Shown here: in pieces, positions 37,859 to 47,441 of the stretch | How positions within the stretch are numbered: position 1 is the stretch's first letter | How the letters are laid out: each line of letters opens with the position of its first letter | NCBI GenBank assembly: GCA_023457255.1 | Contig: JAEWMB010000017.1 | Coordinates: 33,060 to 97,059, forward strand | Source: Bacillota bacterium | GTDB lineage: Bacteria; Bacillota; Clostridia; Lachnospirales; Lachnospiraceae | Direction: 5' to 3' | Length of the DNA: 64,000 bases | Position numbers and translations under genes: made by a program | Notes under the pieces: generated by a model | What the model was told of the DNA's origin: nothing | Seen by the model: only the letters and a program-made list of their open reading frames with translations | Database searches by the model: none

Positions 37859-38812
37859 ATGGACGGAAGGAAGAAACCAAAGACCAAAAGGCAGAAACAG
37901 AAACTAACCTTAAAGTTACTGATAAAGCAACGGTATTTGTTAGCCATGTCAGTACCATTTGTGATTTGGCTTATTATATTTAAGTTTATTCCGTTATGGG
38001 GCTGGACGATGGCGTTTCAAGATGTCAGGCCAAAATCGTTTGCGCTGTCGGTATGGGAGAGAGATTGGGTACTCTTCGATCATTTTAAAAAGTTGTTTGT
38101 AGACCCAAGATTTCTACAGGTATTAAAAAATACCATTGGAACCAGTTTGATAGGGTTGATACTTGGATTTTTTTCTTCAATCACATTTGCCCTTTTATTA
38201 AACGAAGTCAGAAATGTTAGATTTAAAAAAGCAACGCAGACAATTTCTTACTTACCACACTTTGTATCCTGGGTTATCATTGCCAGTATAGCAAAGATGT
38301 TTCTGGGGGATTCCGGTGTAATTAATGATTTTCTAGGAAGTTTAGGGATAAAAGAAGTTCGTTTCATGACCTCCAATTCGCCGGCTTTTTGGGTTATCGT
38401 TTGTGTAATTAACGCTTGGAAAGAGTGTGGATGGGATGCGATTATCTACTTATCTGCGATGACGGGAATTGATCAAGGACTTTACGAAGCTGCTAAAGTG
38501 GATGGAGCGGGAAGATTTCGCAGAATGTGGCATATCACTTTACCAGGAATCCGGCCAACCGTTATTGTATTATTAATTATGAGTATTGGTGGTGTTCTGG
38601 GTGTTGGAATGGAACGTCAGATGTTACTTGGCAATGGTATTGTAAAAGACTATGCGGAAGTTCTTACCTGGTATGCTTATACGAAGGGTATCGGATCTCA
38701 AAATTATGGTCTTGGAACTGCAATAGGAGTGTTCCAATCTGCGATTAGTGTTATCCTACTTTTTGGTGCAAACAAGATTGCTGGACGGCTTAGTGACAGC
38801 AAGCTGATATAA
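37859..38812 (+). CDS. Sugar ABC transporter permease, LplB type (second system)
   Basis: This 317-residue permease has a very basic N-terminus, about six helices, and the EAA loop YEAAKVDGAGRFRRMWHITLPG. It pairs with the YtcP-type permease encoded 12 bases later to import an oligosaccharide. AAGGGGG sets the start. Clearly related to, but distinct from, the LplB-type gene at 6.6 kb. No ATPase gene is nearby. Confidence 0.9.
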   Translation: MDGRKKPKTKRQKQKLTLKLLIKQRYLLAMSVPFVIWLIIFKFIPLWGWTMAFQDVRPKSFALSVWERDWVLFDHFKKLFVDPRFLQVLKNTIGTSLIGLILGFFSSITFALLLNEVRNVRFKKATQTISYLPHFVSWVIIASIAKMFLGDSGVINDFLGSLGIKEVRFMTSNSPAFWVIVCVINAWKECGWDAIIYLSAMTGIDQGLYEAAKVDGAGRFRRMWHITLPGIRPTVIVLLIMSIGGVLGVGMERQMLLGNGIVKDYAEVLTWYAYTKGIGSQNYGLGTAIGVFQSAISVILLFGANKIAGRLSDSKLI

Positions 38813-38824
38813 GGAGGGATAACG

Positions 38825-39724
38825 ATGAAGAGAAAAAAACATAAAGTTAATTATATAAATCGTAAAACACCATTTGATTACTTTTTAATTATGTTTTTCG
38901 TAGTAGTTATATTTATTACCTTATACCCATTTATCAATGTACTTGCAATATCATTAAACGATGCTACGGATACCTTAAGAGGTTCGAATATGTTAGTTCC
39001 GCGTATATTTACCTTAGCGAATTACGAGTATCTCTTTACAGAGAAAAACCTGTTTCCGCCGTTAATGATGTCTGTCGCGAGAACAGTCGCCGGTACAATA
39101 TCAGGGGTTATCTGTACCGCAATGCTCGCATATACATTAAGCCGCAGAGATTTTTACTTTCGTAAACTCTTCACAGTGTTATTTGTCATAACGATGTATG
39201 TAAGCGGCGGTTTGGTACCGGAATATTTACTGATTACAAGAACCTTGGGACTTAGAAATAACTTTTTAGTTTATATTATTCCCGGAATTATATGGGTGTA
39301 CAACGTTATTTTAATCCGATCCTTTATTGATGGATTACCGGAAGCATTACAAGAATCCGCTAAAATCGACGGTGCGTCTGATTTTAAGATATGGTATCGA
39401 ATCATTGTTCCGTTATGTAAACCTGTTATAGCGACAGTTGCACTTTTTCTAGCTGTTGGTCAGTGGAATGGATTTATGGATACTTATCTGTATGCACCAA
39501 ATTTAAAAACATTGCAGTATATGATGTATGAGATTGTAAATAAGACGGGCATCGATCCTGGAAAAACACATGGTCAGAATGTAGAAATATTAGCAAGTTC
39601 CGTAACACCGCAGGCAATCCGTATGGCGATAACAATTGTGGCTACGCTTCCTATTGTTATTGTTTATCCATTCCTGCAGAAATATTTTGTCGGCGGAATG
39701 ACGTTAGGAGCAGTAAAAGATTGA
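38825..39724 (+). CDS. Sugar ABC transporter permease, YtcP type (second system)
   Basis: The 299-residue second permease has about six helices, the EAA loop LQESAKIDGASDFKIWYRIIVP and the typical end KYFVGGMTLGAVKD. AAGGAGGG sits directly upstream. It completes the membrane part of the importer with the preceding gene. Confidence 0.9.
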   Translation: MKRKKHKVNYINRKTPFDYFLIMFFVVVIFITLYPFINVLAISLNDATDTLRGSNMLVPRIFTLANYEYLFTEKNLFPPLMMSVARTVAGTISGVICTAMLAYTLSRRDFYFRKLFTVLFVITMYVSGGLVPEYLLITRTLGLRNNFLVYIIPGIIWVYNVILIRSFIDGLPEALQESAKIDGASDFKIWYRIIVPLCKPVIATVALFLAVGQWNGFMDTYLYAPNLKTLQYMMYEIVNKTGIDPGKTHGQNVEILASSVTPQAIRMAITIVATLPIVIVYPFLQKYFVGGMTLGAVKD

Positions 39725-39842
39725 TTTAATCCATTCCAAATTATTATGAAGGAGTGGTTAAATAAATACAACACCCTATTACAATACCAAATGGTAGGTA
39801 ATTGAGTGGTTGTAAAAATAATTCATAACAGGGGGATACATT

Positions 39843-41567
39843 ATGAAAAACAAAAAGGTATTGGCAATTTTGTTATCATTAACCATGGTGGTTGCATCTG
39901 CTTCCGGATGTGGTAAGAAGAAAGATGATCCAGGAAATGCGGAATCACCAACCGCGGCACCAACCGCAACAGGAGCTGCGTCTGCAGATCCAACTCAAGT
40001 TCCGGAAGAGAAATTAGACCCGATTACTTTCACATTTTACAATGCAGACGGTCAGGAAGATCCTTGGACTGATCCGGTTGCACAGGCGATTACTGAGGCA
40101 ACGGGTGTAACCTTGAAAACAGATTACCCGGTTGCAGGAGATGATCAAAGAGTTGCCCTTATGATTGCTTCGGAAGATTATCCGGATATGATTTTTGCAA
40201 AGGGTGACGGAGCAGCTTTAGTTGATGCGGGTGCATTAATTGATATGGCTCCGCTGATTGACGAATATGGCCCTAACATTAAGAAGCTCTATGGCGATAA
40301 CTACAATCGTTTGAAAAACAGTAAAGAGGATCAGTCAATTTACCTGCTTTGCAGTAATGGCGTTGGTGATAGGGCTTTCACAACCTCTGGTACCGCACAG
40401 TTACAGTGGGCAGTATTGGAAGCAAATAATTATAAGATTCCTTATACTCTAGCTGAGTATGAAGAGATGATTAAAAACTACTTAAAAGAAAATCCGAAGA
40501 TTGATGGACTTGATACAATCGGGTTAAGTATTTCCTGCGCTGACTGGCACTGGTTTATCACTCTTGCAAATCCGGCAGGCTTCATAGCAAATGGTTCTCC
40601 GGACAATGGTCAGTGGATTATTGATGATGAAAATAATTATCAGGCATATTATAAGCATGCCGCTCCTGGACAGAAGGAATACTTCCAGTGGTTAAACAGA
40701 ATGTATAATGAGGGTATTCTTGATAAGGATTTTGCAACTCAGACTCATGATGATTATATTGCAAAGATTGCATCCGGCCGTGTGCTTGGAATACTTGATG
40801 CTAACTGGGATTATGCCGACGGTGAAAAAGTTCTTAAGACGGATGGAAAATATAATAGAACCTATGCAGGTCTTCCGGTAACGATGAGTTCCGATATTAA
40901 GAGTGCAGCTTTAATGAACCAAGGCCTTTCCGTAGGCTGGGGTGTTGGTATCACGACAGCTTGTAAAGATCCGGTAAGAGCAATTAAGTTTATTAACTGG
41001 ATTTGCAGCGATGAAGCTCAGGTTCTTTTAAACTGGGGTATCAAAGATGTAAACTATTTTATTGATGAGAATGGTCAGCGTTACAGAACCCAGGAAGAGA
41101 TTGACAGGGCAACAAATGATATCAATTACAAAGAGGAGACCGGTGTTGGATTCCATAACTATCCATTCCCATGCTATGGTAATGGTGTAGAAGATTCTAC
41201 CGGAAGTACCTATACAACAAATAGTAAGAGTTTCATAATAGAAAACTATCATGCAGAAGAAAAGAAAGCGTTAGCTGCATGGAATGCTGAGATGTTGACA
41301 GATATCTTCCCTCAGCCGGAAGAATTCAAAGTTCCTCCATATGCTGCGGTTTGGGCTCAAACAAAACCGGCAGAATTTAATGATTTAGAAACAGCGCTAA
41401 ATGATGTTGCTTGGCCATCTATGATTAAAGCTATCATCTGTAAACCGGATCAATTTGATTCAACCTGGGAAAAATTCATGAGTGATTTAGACAAGGCAGG
41501 AAGAGTACAGGCGGAAGAAATGCTAACAACGATCATCCAAGATCAGGTATCCTTCTGGGGTAACTAA
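39843..41567 (+). CDS. Extracellular sugar-binding lipoprotein (second system)
   Basis: The 574-residue lipoprotein has a signal with lipobox SASGC (Cys about 23), a long Pro/Thr/Ala linker (AESPTAAPTATGAASADPTQVP) that would carry the binding domain through the cell wall, and a large LplA-like solute-binding domain rich in Trp and Tyr, as expected for an oligosaccharide pocket. It should feed the two permeases encoded upstream. A strong terminator follows. Confidence 0.9.
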   Translation: MKNKKVLAILLSLTMVVASASGCGKKKDDPGNAESPTAAPTATGAASADPTQVPEEKLDPITFTFYNADGQEDPWTDPVAQAITEATGVTLKTDYPVAGDDQRVALMIASEDYPDMIFAKGDGAALVDAGALIDMAPLIDEYGPNIKKLYGDNYNRLKNSKEDQSIYLLCSNGVGDRAFTTSGTAQLQWAVLEANNYKIPYTLAEYEEMIKNYLKENPKIDGLDTIGLSISCADWHWFITLANPAGFIANGSPDNGQWIIDDENNYQAYYKHAAPGQKEYFQWLNRMYNEGILDKDFATQTHDDYIAKIASGRVLGILDANWDYADGEKVLKTDGKYNRTYAGLPVTMSSDIKSAALMNQGLSVGWGVGITTACKDPVRAIKFINWICSDEAQVLLNWGIKDVNYFIDENGQRYRTQEEIDRATNDINYKEETGVGFHNYPFPCYGNGVEDSTGSTYTTNSKSFIIENYHAEEKKALAAWNAEMLTDIFPQPEEFKVPPYAAVWAQTKPAEFNDLETALNDVAWPSMIKAIICKPDQFDSTWEKFMSDLDKAGRVQAEEMLTTIIQDQVSFWGN

Positions 41568-41588
41568 TAGCGATTAGGGAGTATTTTG

Positions 41589-41620
41589 GGGTGTCGCATC
41601 TTACAGCGGCACCCTTTTTG
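41589..41620 (+). terminator. Terminator after the second binding-protein gene
   Basis: GGGTGTCGC (41589-41597) pairs with GCGGCACCC (41606-41614), one G-T pair, followed by TTTTT. Confidence 0.85.
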
Positions 41621-41784
41621 CACACGCTGGAAGCGAGTTTGTGTCTTCTCTTTTGGGCGGACAAGTTCGCTTACACAATACTTAGAAGATACGGAGATAG
41701 CACGCATTTAGGTATGTGAGGAAATTATAACATAATACATCGAAGAAGAAAGGATGCTTTATTTTTATCCCTTCTGTCCTATGG

Positions 41785-41790
41785 TATAAT
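41785..41790 (+). promoter_or_regulatory. -10 element upstream of the YesL/GH31/GH3 genes
   Basis: TATAAT lies 22 bases before the ATG at 41812. No clear -35 is seen, again consistent with activator dependence. Confidence 0.45.
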
Positions 41791-41811
41791 ACTTGTAACG
41801 GAGGTGAAATA

Positions 41812-42447
41812 ATGAGTTTTTTTGGTATCAATAGTCCAATCTACCGGTTTTTGCAGAAGATGATGGACCTATTTGTACTTAGCCTTTTGTGGCTGTTATG
41901 CAGTCTCCCTATTGTTACGATAGGCGCAGCGACGACAGCGGCTTATTATGTTGGATTAAAGCTTGTGGTAAATGAGGAAACCTATGTAAGCAAGATGTTT
42001 TTTAAGGCTTTTCGTGCAAACTTCCGGCAGGGCATCCTCCTTGGAATCTTAAGTTTGTGCTTTGGTTATGTCCTATGGGTTAATTACAATTACTGTTTTT
42101 ATATAGCAGCAAAACGTCCGACGGGCATGATTGTTTGCACTATCCTTGGTACTGTGATTTATGTATTTAGTATGTTGTATGCATATGCGTTAACTGCCCG
42201 CTATGAGAATACCATTTTTCATATGATTCGTAATTCATTTTTACTTTCGGTACGTTATATTTTCCGGACTGCCATAATATTAGTGATGATGGCAGCAGTG
42301 GTAGCTATCGGGTTATGGAATATAACTACCATCTTCTTATTTTTATTATTTGGACCAGGAGCAATCATTTATATCTCCAGTGCATACATACTAAAGATAT
42401 TCCATAAGACAGAAGAGAAAGAAAGAGAAAAAGTTGTGGAGAAATAA
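41812..42447 (+). CDS. YesL family (DUF624) membrane protein
   Basis: The 211-residue protein has about five membrane helices and the family start (FFGINSPIYRFLQKMMDLFVLSLLWLLCSLPIVTIGAATTAAYYVGLKL). DUF624 genes regularly sit beside LplB/YtcP-type importers and YesMN systems; the role is unknown but may be in transport or sensing. It is followed by the GH31 gene after 45 bases. GGAGG upstream supports the start. Confidence 0.85.
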   Translation: MSFFGINSPIYRFLQKMMDLFVLSLLWLLCSLPIVTIGAATTAAYYVGLKLVVNEETYVSKMFFKAFRANFRQGILLGILSLCFGYVLWVNYNYCFYIAAKRPTGMIVCTILGTVIYVFSMLYAYALTARYENTIFHMIRNSFLLSVRYIFRTAIILVMMAAVVAIGLWNITTIFLFLLFGPGAIIYISSAYILKIFHKTEEKEREKVVEK

Positions 42448-42492
42448 GAATAGGAAAAGGTAGTATGCGAAAGCATACGGATAGGAGTTGTT

Positions 42493-44835
42493 ATGAAGTT
42501 TAGTAATGGATGCTGGCTGCAAAAAAAGGGTACGGAGTGCTTTTCACCGGCACAGGTTTATGATTATCAAATCAAAGAGAATGAGGTTAGAATACTTACT
42601 ACGACACATCAAATCAGACATCGTGGTGATACTTTAGGTGGCGTGAACCTTACGATATTTATTACAGCACCGGCGCCGGAGGTGTTACGTGTGAAAACTC
42701 ATCACTATATGGGAGTAAAGAAGAAAAGTCCTGAGTTTGAGTTGGATTTATCAGGAGCTTGTGCCTTGGAATGTGAGGATACGGAAGAACTTTTGATTAT
42801 TAAAAATGGGAGTCTCCGTCTGGAGGTGCAAAAATCAAATGCGGCATTTACCTATTATCGTGGGAATGAGAAATTAACTTCCAGCGGCTGGCGTGATCTT
42901 AGCTATATGAAAACAGATTGGCGAGGAATTGCTTATGATGATGGCGGTGAACAGGATACCTATATGAGAGAGCAATTAACTCTTTCGGTAGGCGAACTCA
43001 TATATGGACTTGGTGAGAGGTTTACACCATTTGTTAAAAACGGCCAGTCACTTGATATCTGGAATGAAGATGGTGGCACTTCTACCGAGCAGTCTTATAA
43101 AAATATTCCATTTTATATAACAAACAAAGGATACGGTATTTTTGTAAATCATCCGGAAAAGGTATCTTTTGAAATTGGTTCTGAGATGGTGGCAAAGGTA
43201 GGTTTCTCCGTTCCGGGAGAATGCCTCGATTACTTTATCATGAATGGTCCGGATATGAAGCAGGTATTAGCCCGTTATACGGACTTAACCGGAAAACCCG
43301 GACTTCCGGCTCCTTGGACGTTTGGTTTGTGGTTATCGACTTCCTTTACTACAAATTACGATGAAGAGACAGTAAATGGCTTTGTGGATGGCATGTTAGA
43401 GCGTGGAATCCATCTGGGAGTTTTTCATTTTGACTGTTTTTGGATGAAAGATTTTTGCTGGTCTGATTTTACCTGGGATAGCAGGGTGTTTCCGGACCCA
43501 AAGAATATGCTGGCAAGATTAAAGGCAAAAGGCTTAAAGATCTGCGTTTGGATTAACAGCTATATTGGTCAGGAATCGATTTTATTTGAAGAAGGGGTAA
43601 AGGAAGGTTACTTCTTAAAAAGAAAGAACGGGGATGTATGGCAATGGGATATGTGGCAGCCCGGTATGGCAATTGTTGACTTTACAAACCCTCAAGCATG
43701 CAAGTGGTTCGGCGATAAACTAAAAGCGCTGCTTGATATGGGAGTGGATTGCTTTAAAACAGATTTTGGTGAAAGAATACCTACCGATGTTGTTTACTAC
43801 GATGGATCCGATCCAATGAAAATGCATAATTATTATACCTATTTGTACAATAAAGCAGTGTATGATGTTTTAGTTAGCTGTAAGGGAAAAGAAGAGGCAA
43901 TTTTATTTGCCAGATCAGCTACCGCAGGCGGGCAAAAATTCCCGGTTCACTGGGGCGGTGACTGCTGGTCTGATTATGAATCCATGGAAGAAAGTCTTCG
44001 CGGAGGCTTATCCTTAACGATGTCCGGATTTGGTTATTGGAGCCATGATATCGGAGGATTTGAAAGTACTTCAACTCCGGATGTTTATAAACGCTGGGCG
44101 GCATTCGGGTTATTATCGACTCATTCTAGACTTCATGGCAGTACTTCGTATCGTGTGCCTTGGGCTTATGATGAAGAAGCAGTCGAGGTTGTCCGTTTCT
44201 TTACGGAACTAAAAGGCTCTCTAATGCCATACCTCTATCGTAATGCATTAGAGACTTCAAAAACCGGTATTCCGATGATGAGAAGTATGGTAGTGGAATA
44301 TACCAAAGATCCAAACTGCTCTTATCTTGATAAGCAGTATTTTCTGGGGGATAGCTTATTGGTAGCTCCTATATTTAATGAGAACAGCATGGCTCACTAT
44401 TATCTACCGGAAGGCAAGTGGACGAATTATCTGACCGGTGAAGTAAGGGAAGGCGGAAAGTGGTATGAGGAAGAGCATGGTTATCTAAGCATACCGCTCT
44501 ATGTGAAAGAAGGCAGTATCATTGCGTCCGGTCCAAAGGGGCAGGGAGCGGTTTACGACTATTCAAAGGAACTTGAGTTAAAGGTATATGAACTGCAAGA
44601 GGGAATAGAAGCATCCACTACTGTTTACCGAGACAATGGAGATAAGGCAGTTGCAATGAGTGCAGTATTAAGCGGCGGTAAGGTAACATTAAATCTTACA
44701 TCAGGCGATTCGGTAAAAATTATCTTAAAGAACTATATTGCAAATAAGGCGGAAGGTGTATCGTTTAGCGTGGATGGGAGCGATACGGTTCTAATAGCGC
44801 AAGGTACTATGGAGGTCACAGTCACACTTTCATAA
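42493..44835 (+). CDS. Alpha-xylosidase, glycoside hydrolase family 31 (YicI type)
   Basis: The 780-residue enzyme has an N-terminal beta-sandwich, a (beta/alpha)8 barrel and C-terminal beta domains. The nucleophile D424 lies in DCFKTDFGERIPTDVVYYDGSDP and the general acid D491 in HWGGDCWSDYESM; E. coli YicI has D416 and D482. The KTDFGE sequence is typical of alpha-xylosidases rather than alpha-glucosidases. It should remove alpha-1,6-xylose from the non-reducing end of xyloglucan oligosaccharides (isoprimeverose units). No signal peptide. AGGAG before the ATG. Confidence 0.92.
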   Translation: MKFSNGCWLQKKGTECFSPAQVYDYQIKENEVRILTTTHQIRHRGDTLGGVNLTIFITAPAPEVLRVKTHHYMGVKKKSPEFELDLSGACALECEDTEELLIIKNGSLRLEVQKSNAAFTYYRGNEKLTSSGWRDLSYMKTDWRGIAYDDGGEQDTYMREQLTLSVGELIYGLGERFTPFVKNGQSLDIWNEDGGTSTEQSYKNIPFYITNKGYGIFVNHPEKVSFEIGSEMVAKVGFSVPGECLDYFIMNGPDMKQVLARYTDLTGKPGLPAPWTFGLWLSTSFTTNYDEETVNGFVDGMLERGIHLGVFHFDCFWMKDFCWSDFTWDSRVFPDPKNMLARLKAKGLKICVWINSYIGQESILFEEGVKEGYFLKRKNGDVWQWDMWQPGMAIVDFTNPQACKWFGDKLKALLDMGVDCFKTDFGERIPTDVVYYDGSDPMKMHNYYTYLYNKAVYDVLVSCKGKEEAILFARSATAGGQKFPVHWGGDCWSDYESMEESLRGGLSLTMSGFGYWSHDIGGFESTSTPDVYKRWAAFGLLSTHSRLHGSTSYRVPWAYDEEAVEVVRFFTELKGSLMPYLYRNALETSKTGIPMMRSMVVEYTKDPNCSYLDKQYFLGDSLLVAPIFNENSMAHYYLPEGKWTNYLTGEVREGGKWYEEEHGYLSIPLYVKEGSIIASGPKGQGAVYDYSKELELKVYELQEGIEASTTVYRDNGDKAVAMSAVLSGGKVTLNLTSGDSVKIILKNYIANKAEGVSFSVDGSDTVLIAQGTMEVTVTLS

Positions 44836-44935
44836 TTTTCACGGTAAGCGGATTGCTCCATAGAAATCAGATTGATTTGAGCATGTACGAAAAACTGTTA
44901 CGGTATAGAATAAAATAGAAAAGGATTGTGATGTT

Positions 44936-47101
44936 TTGAAGAAGGTAAATGAAACAGTGATCGAAGAATTATTAAGTCAGATGACCTTGGAGGAAAAGAT
45001 AGGATTAATTCATGGTAACGGCATCTTTCGTAGTGGTGGAGTAGAGCGTCTTGGCATTCCTTCGTTAAAGATGTCGGATGGTCCTATGGGTGTTCGAAGA
45101 GAAATTGAAGATCAAAGATGGTTTCTCGCTTGCAATACGGACGATTACGTATCTTATCTTCCGAGCAACAGTGCAATAGCAGCAACATGGAATAAAGAAC
45201 TTTCTTATACCGCAGGGCAGGTTCTTGGAAGCGAAGCAAGGGGAAGAGGAAAAGATATAATTTTAGCACCAGGAATCAATATTAAGAGAAGTCCGCTCTG
45301 CGGTAGAAACTTTGAGTACATGAGCGAGGATCCGAAGCTGATTGAGGAGCTGGCAAGTTCTATGATAAAAGGAATCCAAGAAAATGATGTAGCAGCTTGC
45401 GTAAAACATTTCGCAGTAAATAACCAGGAGACAGATCGTTTGGCAGTTGATACGGATTTAGAGGACAGAGCCTTGTATGAAATCTATTTCCCTGGATTTA
45501 AAGCAGCAATTGAGAAAGGAGAAAGTTATTCCATCATGGGCGCATACAATAAGTTCCGAGGTGCTCAGTGTTGTGAAAATACCTATTTGCTGGAAACTAT
45601 TCTAAGGGAAGAATGGGGATACGATGGAGCTATAATATCAGACTGGGGTGGTGTCCATGATACAAAGGCGGCAGCGAATTCACCACTTGACATAGAGATG
45701 GATGTGAGAACAAATTTTAATGAATATTACATGGCAAATCCCCTTCTTAAAGCCGTACATGAGAAAGAAATCCCAGAAGAAGTGATTGATAAAAAAGTTA
45801 GAAATATACTTCGTCTCATGCTTCGGTTAAAGATGATTGGAGAAGAAAAAGAACATAGAAAACCAGGGACTTATAATACCATATCACACCAGCAAGAGGT
45901 TCTGAAAGTAGCAAGAGAGTCTGTCATTTTATTAAAAAATGAGGAAGACAGACTACCTTTAATGAGGGATATAAAAAAATTAGCTGTAATTGGGCAAAAT
46001 GCTGATACCTTACATGCAGCCGGAGGCGGAAGCGCAGAAATCAAAGCGCTCTATGAAATCTCACCCTTGCTGGGAATTCGTATGGAACTAGGAGGCAATA
46101 CAGAGGTCATATATCATCCGGGATATTATGTTCCATATAAAAAAGTTTTTGATGTGATAGGATGGCAGGAAACCAGTACCGATATAAATGCAGAGAGAGC
46201 AAAGCGAGAGGAAGCCTGCCTTGAATTAGAACGGGTTAGCCAAGAGAAAAGAGAAGAAAAGGAGAGACGCCTTCGGGAGGAGGCGGTATTACTTGCGAAA
46301 GAAACAAAAGAGGTTATTCTTGTCGTAGGATTGGATCATCATCATGATGTAGAAGGTCAGGACCGTGATAGCTATGAGCTGCCTTACGCACAGGAAAAAT
46401 TAATCGAAGAGGTACTTAGAGTAAACCCAAATACAATCCTGGTTGTTTATGCAGGGTCACCGGTTTCCATGCAGAAATTCTCCGGTAGGGCAAAAGCAAT
46501 CATTTGGAGTTATTATAATGGAATGCAGGGCGGTAAAGCTTTGGCGGAGGTATTGTTTGGTGTGGTAAATCCTTCTGGCAAATTACCGGAATCTATGCCA
46601 AAGGAATTAAAAGACTGCCCGGCACATAAATATGGGGAATTTGGTACCGAAGGAAGTGTTTACTATAACGAGGGAATTATGGTCGGATATCGCTATTATG
46701 ATACGGAGAATATCACACCGGAATTTTGCTTTGGCCATGGCTTATCCTATACAAAATTTACTTATGAAAATTTAGCAGCGAGAGTAAATAAGGAAAAAGG
46801 CGTATTCTTAAGTTTTTGTATCAAAAATACCGGTAATACAGCAGGAGCTGAGACAATTCAAGTTTATGTTTCCGATCCGGCTTGTAATGTTAAGCGTCCT
46901 GTTCACGAGTTAAAAGGGTTTACCAAGGTTTATTTACAACCGGGGGAAGAAAAAGAGCTGATGATGGAATTAAAGCCATCGGATTTTACCTATTATTGTT
47001 CTAAGAGTAAGAGATTTGTATTAGAGGCTGGTGAATTTACAATTGAGGTTGGAAGTTCCTCCAGGGATATTCGATTGAAGCAAACCGTCGAGGTTAAATA
47101 A
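44936..47101 (+). CDS. Beta-glucosidase-type glycoside hydrolase family 3
   Basis: The 721-residue enzyme has the N-terminal GH3 barrel, the second alpha/beta domain and a C-terminal fibronectin-like domain. The nucleophile is D236 in AIISDWGGVHD, and the acid/base glutamate lies in the second domain. KHFAVNNQETDR supplies the conserved substrate-binding KH. A highly charged predicted helix (about 430-460, rich in Glu, Lys and Arg) is inserted before the VILVVGLD strand. The start is a TTG with AAAGGAT upstream. It probably hydrolyses the glucan backbone after xylose removal by GH31. No signal peptide. Confidence 0.9.
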   Translation: MKKVNETVIEELLSQMTLEEKIGLIHGNGIFRSGGVERLGIPSLKMSDGPMGVRREIEDQRWFLACNTDDYVSYLPSNSAIAATWNKELSYTAGQVLGSEARGRGKDIILAPGINIKRSPLCGRNFEYMSEDPKLIEELASSMIKGIQENDVAACVKHFAVNNQETDRLAVDTDLEDRALYEIYFPGFKAAIEKGESYSIMGAYNKFRGAQCCENTYLLETILREEWGYDGAIISDWGGVHDTKAAANSPLDIEMDVRTNFNEYYMANPLLKAVHEKEIPEEVIDKKVRNILRLMLRLKMIGEEKEHRKPGTYNTISHQQEVLKVARESVILLKNEEDRLPLMRDIKKLAVIGQNADTLHAAGGGSAEIKALYEISPLLGIRMELGGNTEVIYHPGYYVPYKKVFDVIGWQETSTDINAERAKREEACLELERVSQEKREEKERRLREEAVLLAKETKEVILVVGLDHHHDVEGQDRDSYELPYAQEKLIEEVLRVNPNTILVVYAGSPVSMQKFSGRAKAIIWSYYNGMQGGKALAEVLFGVVNPSGKLPESMPKELKDCPAHKYGEFGTEGSVYYNEGIMVGYRYYDTENITPEFCFGHGLSYTKFTYENLAARVNKEKGVFLSFCIKNTGNTAGAETIQVYVSDPACNVKRPVHELKGFTKVYLQPGEEKELMMELKPSDFTYYCSKSKRFVLEAGEFTIEVGSSSRDIRLKQTVEVK

Positions 47102-47177
47102 GTTATCCTGGCCGAAGGCAGGCAATCCTCTTTTAAATGCCTTTGTCAAAAAAAATATAAAATGCTAAGTTAAAAGC

Positions 47178-47213
47178 GGGCAAAATGAGTGAAAACTTTA
47201 TTTTGCCCTTTTG
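47178..47213 (+). terminator. Terminator after the GH3 gene
   Basis: GGGCAAAAT (47178-47186) pairs with ATTTTGCCC (47200-47208), followed by TTTTGC. The remaining leader to gltX holds a promoter and no T-box signature. Confidence 0.85.
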
Positions 47214-47321
47214 CTATGGAAAGCGTGCATACATTCTGATATGAAAACAATGGATATACAGATGGAAATTAAGACTTAAAACTATTCATAAAAATGCAGG
47301 ATATGGATGTGCCTTATCACC

Positions 47322-47350
47322 TTGACAGGACATTTTGGATGGATTATAGT
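47322..47350 (+). promoter_or_regulatory. Sigma-A promoter of gltX
   Basis: TTGACA (47322-47327) and TATAGT (47345-47350) with a 17-base spacer lie about 90 bases before the gltX ATG. Confidence 0.75.
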
Positions 47351-47441
47351 AATACATATTGAATCTTGGAATTCTACTAAAGCTGCGAGGTTGGTATGCT
47401 TTCAGGAAGACAAAGAAATTTTAGAAAAGGCGGGATTACAG

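Noticed and set aside
47102..47441. Possible T-box leader before gltX
   Set aside because: The conserved T-box antiterminator sequence and specifier layout are absent; the region contains only the GH3 terminator and a simple promoter.
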